This document shows, one piece after another, positions 1-8,705 of a stretch of 64,000 bases of DNA. Numbering within the stretch: position 1 is the first letter of the stretch; every line of letters begins with the position of its first letter. Where the stretch lies: assembly GCF_015210005.1 (NCBI RefSeq), contig NZ_MU158698.1, positions 1,633,611 through 1,697,610 of the forward strand, given 5' to 3'. The notes under the pieces were generated by a model, which was not told the DNA's origin, did not search any database, and saw nothing but the letters and a program-made list of their open reading frames with translations. The DNA comes from Sphingobacterium hungaricum (GTDB lineage Bacteria; Bacteroidota; Bacteroidia; Sphingobacteriales; Sphingobacteriaceae). The position numbers and the translations under genes were made by a program.

Positions 1-1719
1 ACCCGTCATACCCGCTAATTTGTGGTACATACGGAAGTAGTTTTGCAAAGTAATGGTCGCATAAGTTTGCGTTGCATCTTCTACTTTCACGTTTTCTTTA
101 GCCTCAATCGCTTGGTGCAAACCATCTGAATAACGGCGACCATCCATTATACGGCCAGTCTGCTCATCAACGATTTTCACTTTTCCTTCGTCAACAATGT
201 ATTGGTCATCAATCTCGAATAACGTATACGCTTTCAATAATTGATTAATCGAGTGAATACGTTCTGATTTAATCGAATAATCGCGCAACAATTCTTCTTT
301 CTTCGCAGCTTTCTCCTCTAACGATAATTCTGATTTTTCAATATCAGCAATCTCCGTTCCTACATCCGGAAGGATAAAGAAACTAGGGTCTTCCCCAGAC
401 GCTGTGATTAATTCAATTCCTTTTTCAGCTAATTCAACTTGATTGTTTTTTTCGTCAATCACGAAATACAATTCCGCATCCGCTTTAGGCATGTGACGGT
501 TTTGCTCAGACATGTAGAAGTTCTCTACTTTTTGAAGAATCTGTCTGTTTCCGCCTTCACTTAAGAATTTGATTAACGCTTTATTTTTTGGCAAACCGCG
601 GTAAGCACGGAATAGGGATAAACCACCTTTTTCTGGGTCTGTGTCACCTGCAGCTAACGCTTTTTTCGCTTCATTTAAAACCGTATTTACATAGGCTTTC
701 TGTGCATTCACCAAACGTTCGATACGTGGTTTCAATTGATAAAACTCATGCTCGTCTCCTTTTGGAATAGGGCCAGAAATAATCAATGGCGTACGCGCAT
801 CATCGATTAATACCGAATCCACCTCATCAATCATTGCAAAATGTAATTTGCGCTGTACCATTGCATCTGGTGTTTGCGTCATGTTGTCACGCAAATAATC
901 AAATCCGAATTCATTATTCGTTCCGTAAACGATATCCGATTTATATGCTTTTCTACGTTGTGGAGAATTTGGCTGATGTTTGTCGATACAATCTACGCTC
1001 AACCCGTGGAATTCGAAAATTGGACCATTCCATTCCGAGTCACGACGAGCCAAATAATCATTGACCGTAACGATGTGAACACCTTGTCCAGATAATGCAT
1101 TCAAATAAGTCGGCAAAGTTCCTACTAAGGTTTTACCCTCACCCGTAGACATCTCGGCAATTTTACCTTGATGCAATACGATACCACCGATTAACTGCAC
1201 ATCGTAATGAACCATGTTCCAGGTCACCTCTGTTCCAGCGGCGGTCCATGAATTTTTCCAAAGCGCTTTTTCGCCTTGAATCTGCACATTTTCTTTGCGC
1301 GCCGCAATGTCTTTATCAAACTCTGAAGCCGTAACTTCAATTTCTGTGTTTTCTGTAAATCTTCTCGCCGTGTCTTTTACAACTGCAAAAGCTTCTGGCA
1401 AGATTTCCAACAAGATTTCTTCTAATTTTTTATCGCGGTCTTTTCCTAATTTATCGACTTGGTCATAAATTGCTGTTTTCTCGCTCATCTCCACCGCATC
1501 ACCTTCAGCTTTTGCTTTTAAATCAGCAACCTCTTTATCTATATCGGCTAAGTAATCGGCAATCCGCTGTTTGAATTCACTCGTCTTCGCGCGAAGTTCG
1601 TCGTTTGATAAATTAGCCAATTGCTCATAGGCTTCTTTAATCTTTGCAACTAGTGGTTGAATAGTCTTTATATCTCTTTCGGATTTACTACCAAATAACT
1701 TACTTAAAAATTTTAGCAT
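1..1719 (-). CDS. secA: Preprotein translocase ATPase SecA (N-terminal part, cut by window edge)
   Basis: SecA drives post-translational export through SecYEG by ATP hydrolysis at the inner membrane. The frame begins with ATG at 1719 ([18 protein letters not shown]) and stays open for 573 codons to the window edge, ending in YHKLAGMTG, a SecA-typical stretch. The first nucleotide-binding fold carries the Walker A motif MSTGEGKT near residue 190 and the Walker B/DEAD-equivalent [17 protein letters not shown] near residue 300. The second ATPase fold, scaffold and zinc-binding tail lie outside the window. A -7-like element (TAAATTTG on the minus strand, 1797-1804) lies 78 bases upstream. The identification is firm; only completeness is unknown. 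Confidence 0.96.
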   Translation of the reverse strand, partial: MLKFLSKLFGSKSERDIKTIQPLVAKIKEAYEQLANLSNDELRAKTSEFKQRIADYLADIDKEVADLKAKAEGDAVEMSEKTAIYDQVDKLGKDRDKKLEEILLEILPEAFAVVKDTARRFTENTEIEVTASEFDKDIAARKENVQIQGEKALWKNSWTAAGTEVTWNMVHYDVQLIGGIVLHQGKIAEMSTGEGKTLVGTLPTYLNALSGQGVHIVTVNDYLARRDSEWNGPIFEFHGLSVDCIDKHQPNSPQRRKAYKSDIVYGTNNEFGFDYLRDNMTQTPDAMVQRKLHFAMIDEVDSVLIDDARTPLIISGPIPKGDEHEFYQLKPRIERLVNAQKAYVNTVLNEAKKALAAGDTDPEKGGLSLFRAYRGLPKNKALIKFLSEGGNRQILQKVENFYMSEQNRHMPKADAELYFVIDEKNNQVELAEKGIELITASGEDPSFFILPDVGTEIADIEKSELSLEEKAAKKEELLRDYSIKSERIHSINQLLKAYTLFEIDDQYIVDEGKVKIVDEQTGRIMDGRRYSDGLHQAIEAKENVKVEDATQTYATITLQNYFRMYHKLAGMTG

Positions 1720-1853
1720 AATAATATTTGTATCAGATTCGTATGGTGCAATAATGACTCCAAAATCATGTTCAAGTCAAAATGTCACTAACGGGGCAAA
1801 TTTAGTTATTAGAGTTGATAAATAGCATGTTGATTTCCTTTTTTATTTAAAAA

Positions 1854-2726
1854 TCACGTTACAAATAACTCTTGCTCTGTGCGAGGAACTAGCTGTAAAG
1901 AAATTGCCTTATCAAACAAGTGTTTAACAGCGTTTCTTCCGGTCACACCTAAGTTTTCAGAATATTGGTTTACGTACAATTCAATATGCTTATACATAAC
2001 CGATTCCTCCATTTCTTGCGCATGAGAACGGATATATTCCAAACCCGATTTTGGATTGGCAAAGGCGTACTGCACGCTTTCTTGAATTAACTGATTAACC
2101 TGCAATTGTACTTCTTCCGGCAGACTGCGCTTAATGACAATTCCGCCCAGCGGAATAGGATATTCGGTTGTCTTTTCCCAATAATCCCCCAAATCAACCA
2201 CTTTATGCAATCCTTTGTCTTGGTAAGTGAATCGATTCTCATGAATAATCAAGCCGACATCGATTTTATCCTGCAACAATGAACTTTCAATTTCTGAAAA
2301 AAGGATTTCCTCTTTATTCTGTAAAGCGGGAAAGGCTAAGCCCAATAAAAAATTGGCTGTCGTGTATTTTCCTGGAATGCCTATCCTAAGATTTTGCAGT
2401 TCCTCAGGAATATTTTCCCCAGAAGCTAAATAAGAGGTTAGTTTTTTGGCCAAGCCTTCGTCCTTCGTAATCAATAATGGCCCGACGCCAAAACCTAATG
2501 CGGAACCAGAATCCAATAATGCATATTGCTCAACAGCGTATGCAAAAGCATGATAGCTTAATTTTGTAATGTCCAATTCGCCAGCAAATGCCTTTTGATT
2601 CAGCGTTTCGACATCCTCATAATGCACCTCGAATTCAAATCCTTTGGTATCGATTTTATGATGAATCAATGCATAAAAGATGAATGTATCATTCGGACAG
2701 GGCGAAAACCCCAATGTTAATTTCAT
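1854..2726 (-). CDS. mqnD: 1,4-dihydroxy-6-naphthoate synthase MqnD
   Basis: MqnD converts cyclic dehypoxanthine futalosine to 1,4-dihydroxy-6-naphthoate in the futalosine route to menaquinone. The 290-residue protein has the periplasmic-binding-protein-like fold of the MqnA/MqnD family, with the N-terminal signature LGFSPCPNDTFIFYAL at residues 5-20 and KYTTANFLL in the middle; the length is normal. The start overlaps the stop of the upstream 86-residue membrane protein gene by four bases (ATGA), so it is the last gene of a surE / membrane protein / mqnD operon. No other menaquinone gene lies in the window. The call points to MK as the quinone and the futalosine route rather than the MenF-MenE route. 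Confidence 0.92.
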   Translation of the reverse strand: MKLTLGFSPCPNDTFIFYALIHHKIDTKGFEFEVHYEDVETLNQKAFAGELDITKLSYHAFAYAVEQYALLDSGSALGFGVGPLLITKDEGLAKKLTSYLASGENIPEELQNLRIGIPGKYTTANFLLGLAFPALQNKEEILFSEIESSLLQDKIDVGLIIHENRFTYQDKGLHKVVDLGDYWEKTTEYPIPLGGIVIKRSLPEEVQLQVNQLIQESVQYAFANPKSGLEYIRSHAQEMEESVMYKHIELYVNQYSENLGVTGRNAVKHLFDKAISLQLVPRTEQELFVT

Positions 2727-2983
2727 ATCGTAAATTTTTGCGTGTAGAGAACTGCAAGCAAGCCCAAAAAGGTCATCAGCATAATCCCTTTCCCTACATT
2801 ATCTAAACCTTTTTTGTACACGATGCGCATTAGGATTAAATTTATTGCTCCCGCAACAACAAAGAACACAATGGGTTTGTTGGGCGCGAGGCTTTGTTGC
2901 AAGGTCGTATAATATGTCAAGAGAAAAGACAGAAGGGGAGCAACAAATCCGAGCAACAAACCGATTAAGATAGAGTTTTTCAT
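2723..2983 (-). CDS. Small integral membrane protein, function unknown
   Basis: I do not recognise a family for this 86-residue protein. Three hydrophobic segments (about residues 4-24, 36-55 and 65-82) are separated by a short polar loop with APNKP and a basic loop with YKKGLDNVGKG, so it should be a three-pass inner-membrane protein. It sits between surE (5 bases upstream) and mqnD (4-base overlap downstream), which argues that it is a real, co-transcribed gene. A link to quinone metabolism is possible by position only; nothing in the protein shows it. Confidence 0.75.
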   Translation of the reverse strand: MKNSILIGLLLGFVAPLLSFLLTYYTTLQQSLAPNKPIVFFVVAGAINLILMRIVYKKGLDNVGKGIMLMTFLGLLAVLYTQKFTI

Positions 2984-2988
2984 GCTAC

Positions 2989-3762
2989 TTATCGGTCAAA
3001 AGTCCAAGTATTTAATTCCGGAATGGCATGATGTGCTGTCATGTCAAATTGGACCGGAACCACAGAAACATAATTATGCTCCAAAGCATAACAGTCGGTA
3101 TCTTCTCCTTTGTCCTGCAATTCAAATTTTCCGGTCATCCAATAATAATCGCGATTATGCGGGTCGACGCGTTCATCAAATTCCTCAACCCAGTGTGCGC
3201 CAGCCTGACGGCAAATTTTTATCCCTTTAAGCTCTTTGGTTTTTGGGAAATTCACATTCAGCAAGGTGTTTGTCGGCAAACCGTTTTCAAGAACTTGTTT
3301 GGCAATCTGCTGAATAAATTTACGGCAATGCTCAAAATCTGCGTGGTAAGAAAAATCATCCAGCGAAAATCCAATGGATGGGATATGTTCGATTGCACCT
3401 TCGACCGCAGCGGACATCGTTCCCGAATACAAAACATTGATTGAATTATTCAATCCATGATTGATTCCAGAAACGCATAAATCGGGCTTGTTGCCTTTGA
3501 ATATTTTATTTACTGCCAATTTTACACAATCGACCGGCGTACCAGAGCATTTGTACATTTCGACTCCGTCGTACAATTCGATTTTATCCAATCGCAAGGG
3601 TTTGCCAATCGTAATGGCATGCCCCATTCCAGATTGCGGACTGTCGGGCGCCACAACAATTACGTGTCCAATCAATTGCATTTCTTCAATCAGCACCCTG
3701 ATGCCTGGAGCGGTAATTCCATCATCATTCACTACAAGAATGGTTGGCTTTTTCTTTGTCAT
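2989..3762 (-). CDS. surE: 5'/3'-nucleotidase SurE
   Basis: SurE is a metal-dependent nucleoside monophosphate phosphatase that also degrades short polyphosphate and is tied to stationary-phase survival. The 257-residue protein starts with the family motif ILVVNDDGITAPGI (residues 8-21), in which D13 and D14 bind the metal. It also has SGINHGLN and YSGTMSAAVEGA, the usual metal and phosphate sites. The length is normal. It is the first gene of the surE / membrane protein / mqnD operon. The leader upstream holds a pair of mutually exclusive hairpins (3808-3884), described separately. Confidence 0.95.
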   Translation of the reverse strand: MTKKKPTILVVNDDGITAPGIRVLIEEMQLIGHVIVVAPDSPQSGMGHAITIGKPLRLDKIELYDGVEMYKCSGTPVDCVKLAVNKIFKGNKPDLCVSGINHGLNNSINVLYSGTMSAAVEGAIEHIPSIGFSLDDFSYHADFEHCRKFIQQIAKQVLENGLPTNTLLNVNFPKTKELKGIKICRQAGAHWVEEFDERVDPHNRDYYWMTGKFELQDKGEDTDCYALEHNYVSVVPVQFDMTAHHAIPELNTWTFDR

Positions 3763-3807
3763 TAGGCTAAGTTAAAAAGAAAAAATCACATGTATGAAAT
3801 GCCGATG

Positions 3808-3884
3808 CGCTTTCTCGCTGTCATAAAAACTTGGCGGGCCATAAAACCGAGAAAGCGTCAAAGGAAAATCCCCTTGACGCTTTC
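3808..3884 (-). promoter_or_regulatory. Two overlapping, mutually exclusive hairpins between csbD and surE
   Basis: Reading the minus strand from csbD towards surE, GAAAGCGTCAA (3874-3884) pairs perfectly with TTGACGCTTTC (3851-3861). The same middle segment extended (CGCTTTCTCG, 3848-3857) also pairs perfectly with CGAGAAAGCG (3808-3817). The two stems share bases and cannot form together. The first hairpin is followed by only four T, so it may be a csbD terminator; the alternative stem gives an attenuator-like layout ahead of surE. The pairing is read directly, the regulatory role is inference. Confidence 0.5.
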
Positions 3885-3908
3885 TATCAAGAAACCTGAT
3901 GAAAAAAA

Positions 3909-4097
3909 TTAACCTAAACTTTTTAACCAGGTAATAACTTCTTCCCTCGTTTTTCCTAATTTTTGCTGAATACGGCCTAATAATTCATCGTCTTGGCCTT
4001 CTTCATATTTTAAATCGTCGTCTGTCCAATCAGCATATTGTTGTTTTACCTTGCCTTTTAAGACATTCCATTTTCCTTTTAAATTCAATTCATCCAT
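3909..4097 (-). CDS. CsbD-family stress protein
   Basis: CsbD-like proteins are small, charged, general-stress proteins of unknown mechanism. The 62-residue product MDELNLKGKWNVLKGKVKQQ onward has the family pattern: an N-terminal GKW.xxxKGKxKxxxG-like helix, an acidic centre (YEEGQDDELLG) and a C-terminal helix IQQKLGKTREEVITWL. An in-frame ATG 57 bases upstream would add 19 residues with no family similarity, so the internal start is preferred. It stands alone between surE and the divergent kduI. Confidence 0.88.
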   Translation of the reverse strand: MDELNLKGKWNVLKGKVKQQYADWTDDDLKYEEGQDDELLGRIQQKLGKTREEVITWLKSLG

Positions 4098-4242
4098 GAT
4101 AATCTGTTTTAAATCTATAGCAAAAACAGACTCGAAAGAAAATTGTTTTATCATTTTTTCAAATGGCTAAACTTTTGGCCAAATACTGACTAAAGCATTA
4201 AAATGTGTATATTCCCATATTTTAATATCTAAATCAACTCAG

Positions 4243-5091
4243 ATGAATACAGTAACTTTTGAATCTCGATATGCTATTGGACCTAATGAAGCGAAGGCTT
4301 TAGACACCTCGGGATTAAGGGAGAACTTTCAGATAGAAAATTTATTTCGTCCAAATGCTTCTCATTTTGTCTATAGCCATTATGACAGGTACATTACTGG
4401 CGGATTGATGCCCGTAGGCGAAAAGCTAAAATTAGAGACCATCGACGAATTGCTCAAAGAACCTTATTTTCTTTCTCGCCGAGAAATCGGCATCATAAAC
4501 GTCGGCGGAACAGGACAGGTCGAAGTCGATGGAGAAATTTTTGACATCGATTTTAAGGAAGCGCTTTACATCGGCAAAGGCGCAAAGGCTGTCTTTTTTA
4601 GCAGTAAGGACTCCTCAAAGCCAGCAAAGTTTTACGTCAATTCCACTCCGGCTCATCAAAGCTATCCGACCAAGCGCGTGACCAAAGCTGAAGCGAATCA
4701 GATTGAATTGGGCGCAGTAGAAACGGCCAATCACCGAATCATTAATCAGATGCTTTTGCATACGGTCATTCAGACTTGCCAATTGCAAATGGGCATGACG
4801 GAGTTAAAGACGGGTTCGGTTTGGAATACCATGCCGGCGCATACGCATGACCGACGAATGGAAGTGTATTTTTATTTTGACCTGCCGGAAGGACAGGCTG
4901 TTTCGCATTTTATGGGCGAACCGCAAGAAACCAGGCACGTGTGGATGCACAATGAACAAGCGATTATTTCCCCACCTTGGTCGATTCATTCAGGAGCCGG
5001 AACCTCGAATTATACATTTATCTGGGGAATGGCTGGAGAAAACATGGATTATGATGATATGGACAAACGTCCGATAACCGATTTGCGCTAA
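4243..5091 (+). CDS. kduI: 5-dehydro-4-deoxy-D-glucuronate isomerase KduI
   Basis: KduI isomerises 5-keto-4-deoxyuronate, released from unsaturated uronates after lyase attack on pectin or glycosaminoglycans, to 2,5-diketo-3-deoxygluconate. The 282-residue cupin protein has the zinc-binding stretch MPAHTHDRRMEVYFYF near residues 197-212 and the later histidine in WSIHSGAGTSNYTFIWGMAGEN. The length matches the family (about 280). Its stop overlaps the next start by one base (TAATG), and it heads an operon with the DUF4861 gene and kduD, the next enzyme of the pathway. Cytoplasmic; no signal peptide. Confidence 0.96.
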   Translation: MNTVTFESRYAIGPNEAKALDTSGLRENFQIENLFRPNASHFVYSHYDRYITGGLMPVGEKLKLETIDELLKEPYFLSRREIGIINVGGTGQVEVDGEIFDIDFKEALYIGKGAKAVFFSSKDSSKPAKFYVNSTPAHQSYPTKRVTKAEANQIELGAVETANHRIINQMLLHTVIQTCQLQMGMTELKTGSVWNTMPAHTHDRRMEVYFYFDLPEGQAVSHFMGEPQETRHVWMHNEQAIISPPWSIHSGAGTSNYTFIWGMAGENMDYDDMDKRPITDLR

Positions 5092-6206
5092 TGAAAACGA
5101 TTATTCTCAGCATTTCGTTTTTTTGTTGCTTCGCAATAACATTTGCCCAGCACATTAACATAAAGAATCCAACTGATTTTGCTCGAAAAGAATTGGTCAG
5201 CATTCCGTATGCGGATTTCCAAGCACATTTCAAGGTTGATTCTGGATTTGTGATTAGCAATGGCGAACAGGAATTTGACTATCAATTTGAGAAATTGGGA
5301 AATGAAAACCCTCAAAACCTCTTGATTCAAATCGAAATTCCAGCGAAATCTTCGTTAAAATTAAAGGTCATTCAAGGCCCTAAAAAACCCATTTCATCAA
5401 AAACCTTTGCACGTTATGTACCTGAACGGTTTGATGATTTTGCCTGGGAAAATGATGTGGTTGCTTTTCGATTATACGGAAAAGCTTTAGAAGGACGGAG
5501 CGATGATGCTCAGGGAATGGATTTCTGGGCAAAAAGAACGGAAAACTTGGTTATCAATAAATGGTATGCTACTGGAGACTACCATGCTGACCATGGCGAA
5601 GGGTTAGATTATTACTCCGTTGGGCAAACATTAGGTGCTGGAGACATTGCTTTGTTTCTTGACGGACAAATTCGATACACAAAACATTATCGTCAGTATG
5701 CGATTTTGGATAACGGCCCTTTGCGGACAACGTTTAAATTGACCTTTGAACCTCAAGAAATCAACGGACAGGTAATTTCATTGACAAAAACCATCAGCTT
5801 AGATGCTGGCTCTTCGTTTAATAAAATTGCTGTCGCAATGGATAATCAGCAAAACAACGTGACTCCATTCGTTATTGGCGTAGCCAAAAGAAATGAAGAA
5901 AATCCCGCCTACGCATTCGATAAGAAAACCGGTGCTTTGGTTTATTGGGAACCATCCCTAAAAGATTTTGGAGAAACCGGAATTGCGGTAATCGCGCCTA
6001 AATCAACCGGCTTACGGTTTGATAATGACAATAAAAGTCAATTTCTGCTTCATTCAACTGCAAAAAATAACAGCGAATTTATTTATTACAATGGCGCGAC
6101 TTGGAACAAAGCCGGTCAAAACACGTCCTTTGAATCTTGGAAAAATGCTGTAGACCAAAAGGCAACAGCCATCCAAAAACCCTTACAAATCCAATTAAAA
6201 AAATAG
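5091..6206 (+). CDS. Secreted DUF4861 family protein, uronate operon
   Basis: DUF4861 proteins are exported proteins found beside uronate and pectin or glycosaminoglycan utilisation genes in Bacteroidota; some are suspected lyases or unsaturated-uronyl hydrolases, but I know of no firm activity. The 371-residue product has a clear signal peptide (ILSISFFCCFAITFAQ, residues 4-19) followed by a beta-rich domain; recognisable stretches include WYATGDYHADHGEGLDYYSV (about 156-175), ALFLDGQIRYTKHYRQYAIL and GPLRTTFKLTF. It lies between kduI (1-base overlap) and kduD (1-base gap), so translation is coupled and a role on the same oligosaccharide is likely. Confidence 0.82.
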   Translation: MKTIILSISFFCCFAITFAQHINIKNPTDFARKELVSIPYADFQAHFKVDSGFVISNGEQEFDYQFEKLGNENPQNLLIQIEIPAKSSLKLKVIQGPKKPISSKTFARYVPERFDDFAWENDVVAFRLYGKALEGRSDDAQGMDFWAKRTENLVINKWYATGDYHADHGEGLDYYSVGQTLGAGDIALFLDGQIRYTKHYRQYAILDNGPLRTTFKLTFEPQEINGQVISLTKTISLDAGSSFNKIAVAMDNQQNNVTPFVIGVAKRNEENPAYAFDKKTGALVYWEPSLKDFGETGIAVIAPKSTGLRFDNDNKSQFLLHSTAKNNSEFIYYNGATWNKAGQNTSFESWKNAVDQKATAIQKPLQIQLKK

Positions 6207-6207
6207 C

Positions 6208-6978
6208 ATGAACACGATACAATCATTTGACTTAACTGGAAAAACAGCCTTGGTCACAGGTTGCAAAAGAGGAATCGGCAAAGCCATGGCCGAAGCTTTA
6301 GCCGAGGCCGGAGCAGATATTATTGGCGTTTCGGCGACCCTGGAGTTGGAGAACTCGGACATTGAAAAAAGCATCAAAAATTTAGGGAAGAATTTTTCGG
6401 CTTATCAATGTGATTTTTCCGACAGAAAATCGCTTTACGAGTTTATCGAAAAAGTGAAATCTGAACATCCTCAAATTGATATTCTGTTCAACAATGCTGG
6501 AAATATTTTGCGAAAACCTGTTGCTGAACATCCCGACGAATACTGGGATGAGATTATTGAAATCAACCAAAATGCGCAATTTATTCTGACACGTGAAATT
6601 GGAAAAGAAATGATTGCTCGCGGTTCAGGAAAAATCGTTTTTACGGCTTCGTTGCTGACCTTCCAAGGCGGAATCAATGTTCCTGGATATTCGGCGTCGA
6701 AAGGTGCCATTGGCTCTTTGACCAAAGCATTCGCGAATGAATGGGCCTCGAAAGGCGTGAACGTCAATGCGATTGCGCCGGGTTACATTGCGACCGACAA
6801 TACGGAGGCTTTGCGCGATGACCAGAACCGCTCAAAATCGATTCTCGAGCGCATTCCGGCAGGACGATGGGGCGAGCCAGAAGATTTTAAAGGGCCAGCA
6901 GTCTTTTTAGCGTCCAAAGCTTCGGATTATGTGCACGGAACGATTCTGACTGTTGATGGCGGTTGGATGGGGAGGTAG
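6208..6978 (+). CDS. kduD: 2-dehydro-3-deoxy-D-gluconate 5-dehydrogenase KduD (SDR family)
   Basis: KduD reduces 2,5-diketo-3-deoxygluconate to 2-keto-3-deoxygluconate with NADH, feeding the KDG/Entner-Doudoroff route. The 256-residue classical short-chain dehydrogenase has the cofactor motif TGCKRGIG (17-24), NNAG (95-98), a catalytic serine at 148 and YSASK (Y161, K165). The C-terminal PAGRWGEPEDFKGPAVFLAS and HGTILTVDGGWMGR are KduD-typical. Last gene of the kduI / DUF4861 / kduD operon. It converges with the formylglycine-enzyme homologue, with one base between the stops. Confidence 0.93.
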   Translation: MNTIQSFDLTGKTALVTGCKRGIGKAMAEALAEAGADIIGVSATLELENSDIEKSIKNLGKNFSAYQCDFSDRKSLYEFIEKVKSEHPQIDILFNNAGNILRKPVAEHPDEYWDEIIEINQNAQFILTREIGKEMIARGSGKIVFTASLLTFQGGINVPGYSASKGAIGSLTKAFANEWASKGVNVNAIAPGYIATDNTEALRDDQNRSKSILERIPAGRWGEPEDFKGPAVFLASKASDYVHGTILTVDGGWMGR

Positions 6979-6979
6979 T

Positions 6980-7792
6980 TTATTTTTTAACTACCCGGAA
7001 TCCTAAATTGCTAAACGAGGCATTGGGGTTTACCGAGCCGACAAAAAAGGAATTGTAAGCGGAGCAGGCATTTTTACTGCACCACCAAGAGCCTCCGCGC
7101 GCATGCGCGACAAATCTTCCTTTGTCTCGCGGTAAGCTTCCTTCGCAAAACTCGAATACATTGCCAAAAACATCATACAATCCCCATGCATTTGGCTTAA
7201 ACGAACCAACAGGCGACGTATACATAAAACCATCCGTTGTATCGGCTTCCAAATGGTTTTTGCCAAGCCAGATATTTGCGAAATCACTGATGTTCTCTTG
7301 GCTTATGCCTTCTGAATAATTGGATGTGCTTCTCGCTTTGGCGGAAATTTCCCATTCATCCAATGTCGGCAACCGAACTTCCGCCCATTCGCAGTAAGCA
7401 ATCGCGTCTTTATAGGAAATGCAGGTAACGGGATGGTCCATTTTATTTTCTATTCCACCCCGAGAAATGCCATTCGGAAATCGCCAATAGGCCGTACTGT
7501 CTTGAAGCCATCGGAATTCTTCCAAGCCCGGTTCGAATACTTGCGCATTGTGAAAGCGTTCTGCTAGGGTTTTATGGCTCGTTGCTTGGACAAATTTTTC
7601 AAATTCGGCATTGGTCAGCTCCGTTGATGCAATCGAAAAGCTTTTTGTATCCACTTTTCGAACAGGATTATCGTTGATTTGGCTGTGGCCAATGGAATAT
7701 TCGCCAGCCGGGATTTGAATAAATGTATTCTGCGCTTGCGCATTCAGCAAATTGATGAGCATCAGAAATAGACATATCAACCATTTATCCAT
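6980..7792 (-). CDS. Exported formylglycine-generating enzyme (SUMF1/FGE) family protein
   Basis: FGE oxidises a cysteine in sulfatases to C-alpha-formylglycine; many SUMF1-domain proteins lack this activity. The 270-residue protein has a signal peptide (residues 1-20) and one FGE-sulfatase domain: IPAGEYSIG (27-35), RLPTLDEWEISAKA (140-153), NAWGLYDVFGNVFEFCEG (201-218), ARGGSWWCSKNAC (231-243) and NLGFRVVK at the end. Both cysteines of the catalytic pair in authentic FGE are present (C238 and C243 in the GGSxxCxxxxC context), which favours real activity. No sulfatase is in the window. It converges on kduD, so joint regulation is not implied. Confidence 0.85.
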   Translation of the reverse strand: MDKWLICLFLMLINLLNAQAQNTFIQIPAGEYSIGHSQINDNPVRKVDTKSFSIASTELTNAEFEKFVQATSHKTLAERFHNAQVFEPGLEEFRWLQDSTAYWRFPNGISRGGIENKMDHPVTCISYKDAIAYCEWAEVRLPTLDEWEISAKARSTSNYSEGISQENISDFANIWLGKNHLEADTTDGFMYTSPVGSFKPNAWGLYDVFGNVFEFCEGSLPRDKGRFVAHARGGSWWCSKNACSAYNSFFVGSVNPNASFSNLGFRVVKK

Positions 7793-7863
7793 TTTATTTC
7801 TGTTTTGAAGAGTTATATTCTCTTGTTGTTTCCGCGATGAATTTTTTATTCGCTTTGCTGAAA

Positions 7864-8622
7864 TTATTTATTCGCAATTTTATCTCCGTAATAGCCCATG
7901 GCTCTTTGGACAATTAATTCTTCGTTTGCTTGATTAAGATTGATGTAACGCTCATAGTTGTAATCCGAGCCATACAGTTTGCTATAGGAAGCCGATTGTA
8001 AAAAAGGCGCATATTCTCCTTGTTTCATCAACAACAATAAGGTGGTCAGCACATCCACATCTTGCTTATTCGTTTTGTAGTAGTTAATCAGGTAGGGAAT
8101 CATTTCCCATGCATTGATTTCGACAACCGCATCTTTATAGTTTACCCCCATTCGTTTGCTTCTATTCACAGATTCTTGAATAATCTGCATGACAGAATCA
8201 CGGTTATCCCTTAGAAAATTCACTTGTCGTTCGCTCCAGGTGGTTTCGTCCATCCAAGAAATCAAATAGGAATAAATCAGCTTATGTTCATCTTTCGAAT
8301 AGATAAAAATCGCACAATTCTGTGAATAAGCTTCGGGATGAATCATCGTGTAGGTAAATTTCTCTCGAAGGGAGAGACCGTCGTATTGAGAAGCCGATAA
8401 TGCACTGATTCCGGCATCGCCTTCGTCACTTGGGGCGAAAGTGACTTTCTTAATCAGACCTTTTACCTTATCCAATCCATAAGGTGGAATGGATGGTTTG
8501 GCTCGCAATTCTCGGTAAGCGTAATCGGCCTCCGTGGGTTCGTAATGAACATATTCTTCTTGAGCAAAAGAATGAGAAAAACAGAGGATTAGCAAAGGAA
8601 GTAAGGCTAGGATTCTTTTCAT
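7864..8622 (-). CDS. Secreted protein of unknown function
   Basis: The 252-residue product begins with a signal peptide (RILALLPLLILCFSHSFAQ, residues 3-21). The mature part is mainly helical and rich in Tyr, with WMDETTWSERQVNFL around residue 123 and a Tyr/Asn-rich C-terminal third (YSKLYGSDYNYERYINL). I see no catalytic motif and do not recognise the family. It stands alone between the FGE homologue and nadD, on the same strand, with gaps of about 70-80 bases each side, so it may be transcribed separately. Confidence 0.78.
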   Translation of the reverse strand: MKRILALLPLLILCFSHSFAQEEYVHYEPTEADYAYRELRAKPSIPPYGLDKVKGLIKKVTFAPSDEGDAGISALSASQYDGLSLREKFTYTMIHPEAYSQNCAIFIYSKDEHKLIYSYLISWMDETTWSERQVNFLRDNRDSVMQIIQESVNRSKRMGVNYKDAVVEINAWEMIPYLINYYKTNKQDVDVLTTLLLLMKQGEYAPFLQSASYSKLYGSDYNYERYINLNQANEELIVQRAMGYYGDKIANK

Positions 8623-8705
8623 AAAAATGAGCTCGTTTTTTAAATATAGCTATTTTATCAGAAATGTCTCGGATTATTCCCTATCTTATTTTCGGGTTAT
8701 CTATG

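Noticed and set aside
588..1095. Plus-strand reading frames inside secA
   Set aside because: They are shadows opposite the SecA coding frame, with no recognisable domain; the minus-strand frame carries the SecA motifs.
3028..3775. Plus-strand frames of 138 and 104 residues opposite surE
   Set aside because: They overlap the whole of surE on the other strand, have no family pattern and Cys/Ile-rich composition typical of antisense frames.
4935..4945. CACGTG hexamers in kduI (near 4938) and the CPBP gene (near 56134)
   Set aside because: Only the central hexamer matches; the flanking bases do not fit parS.
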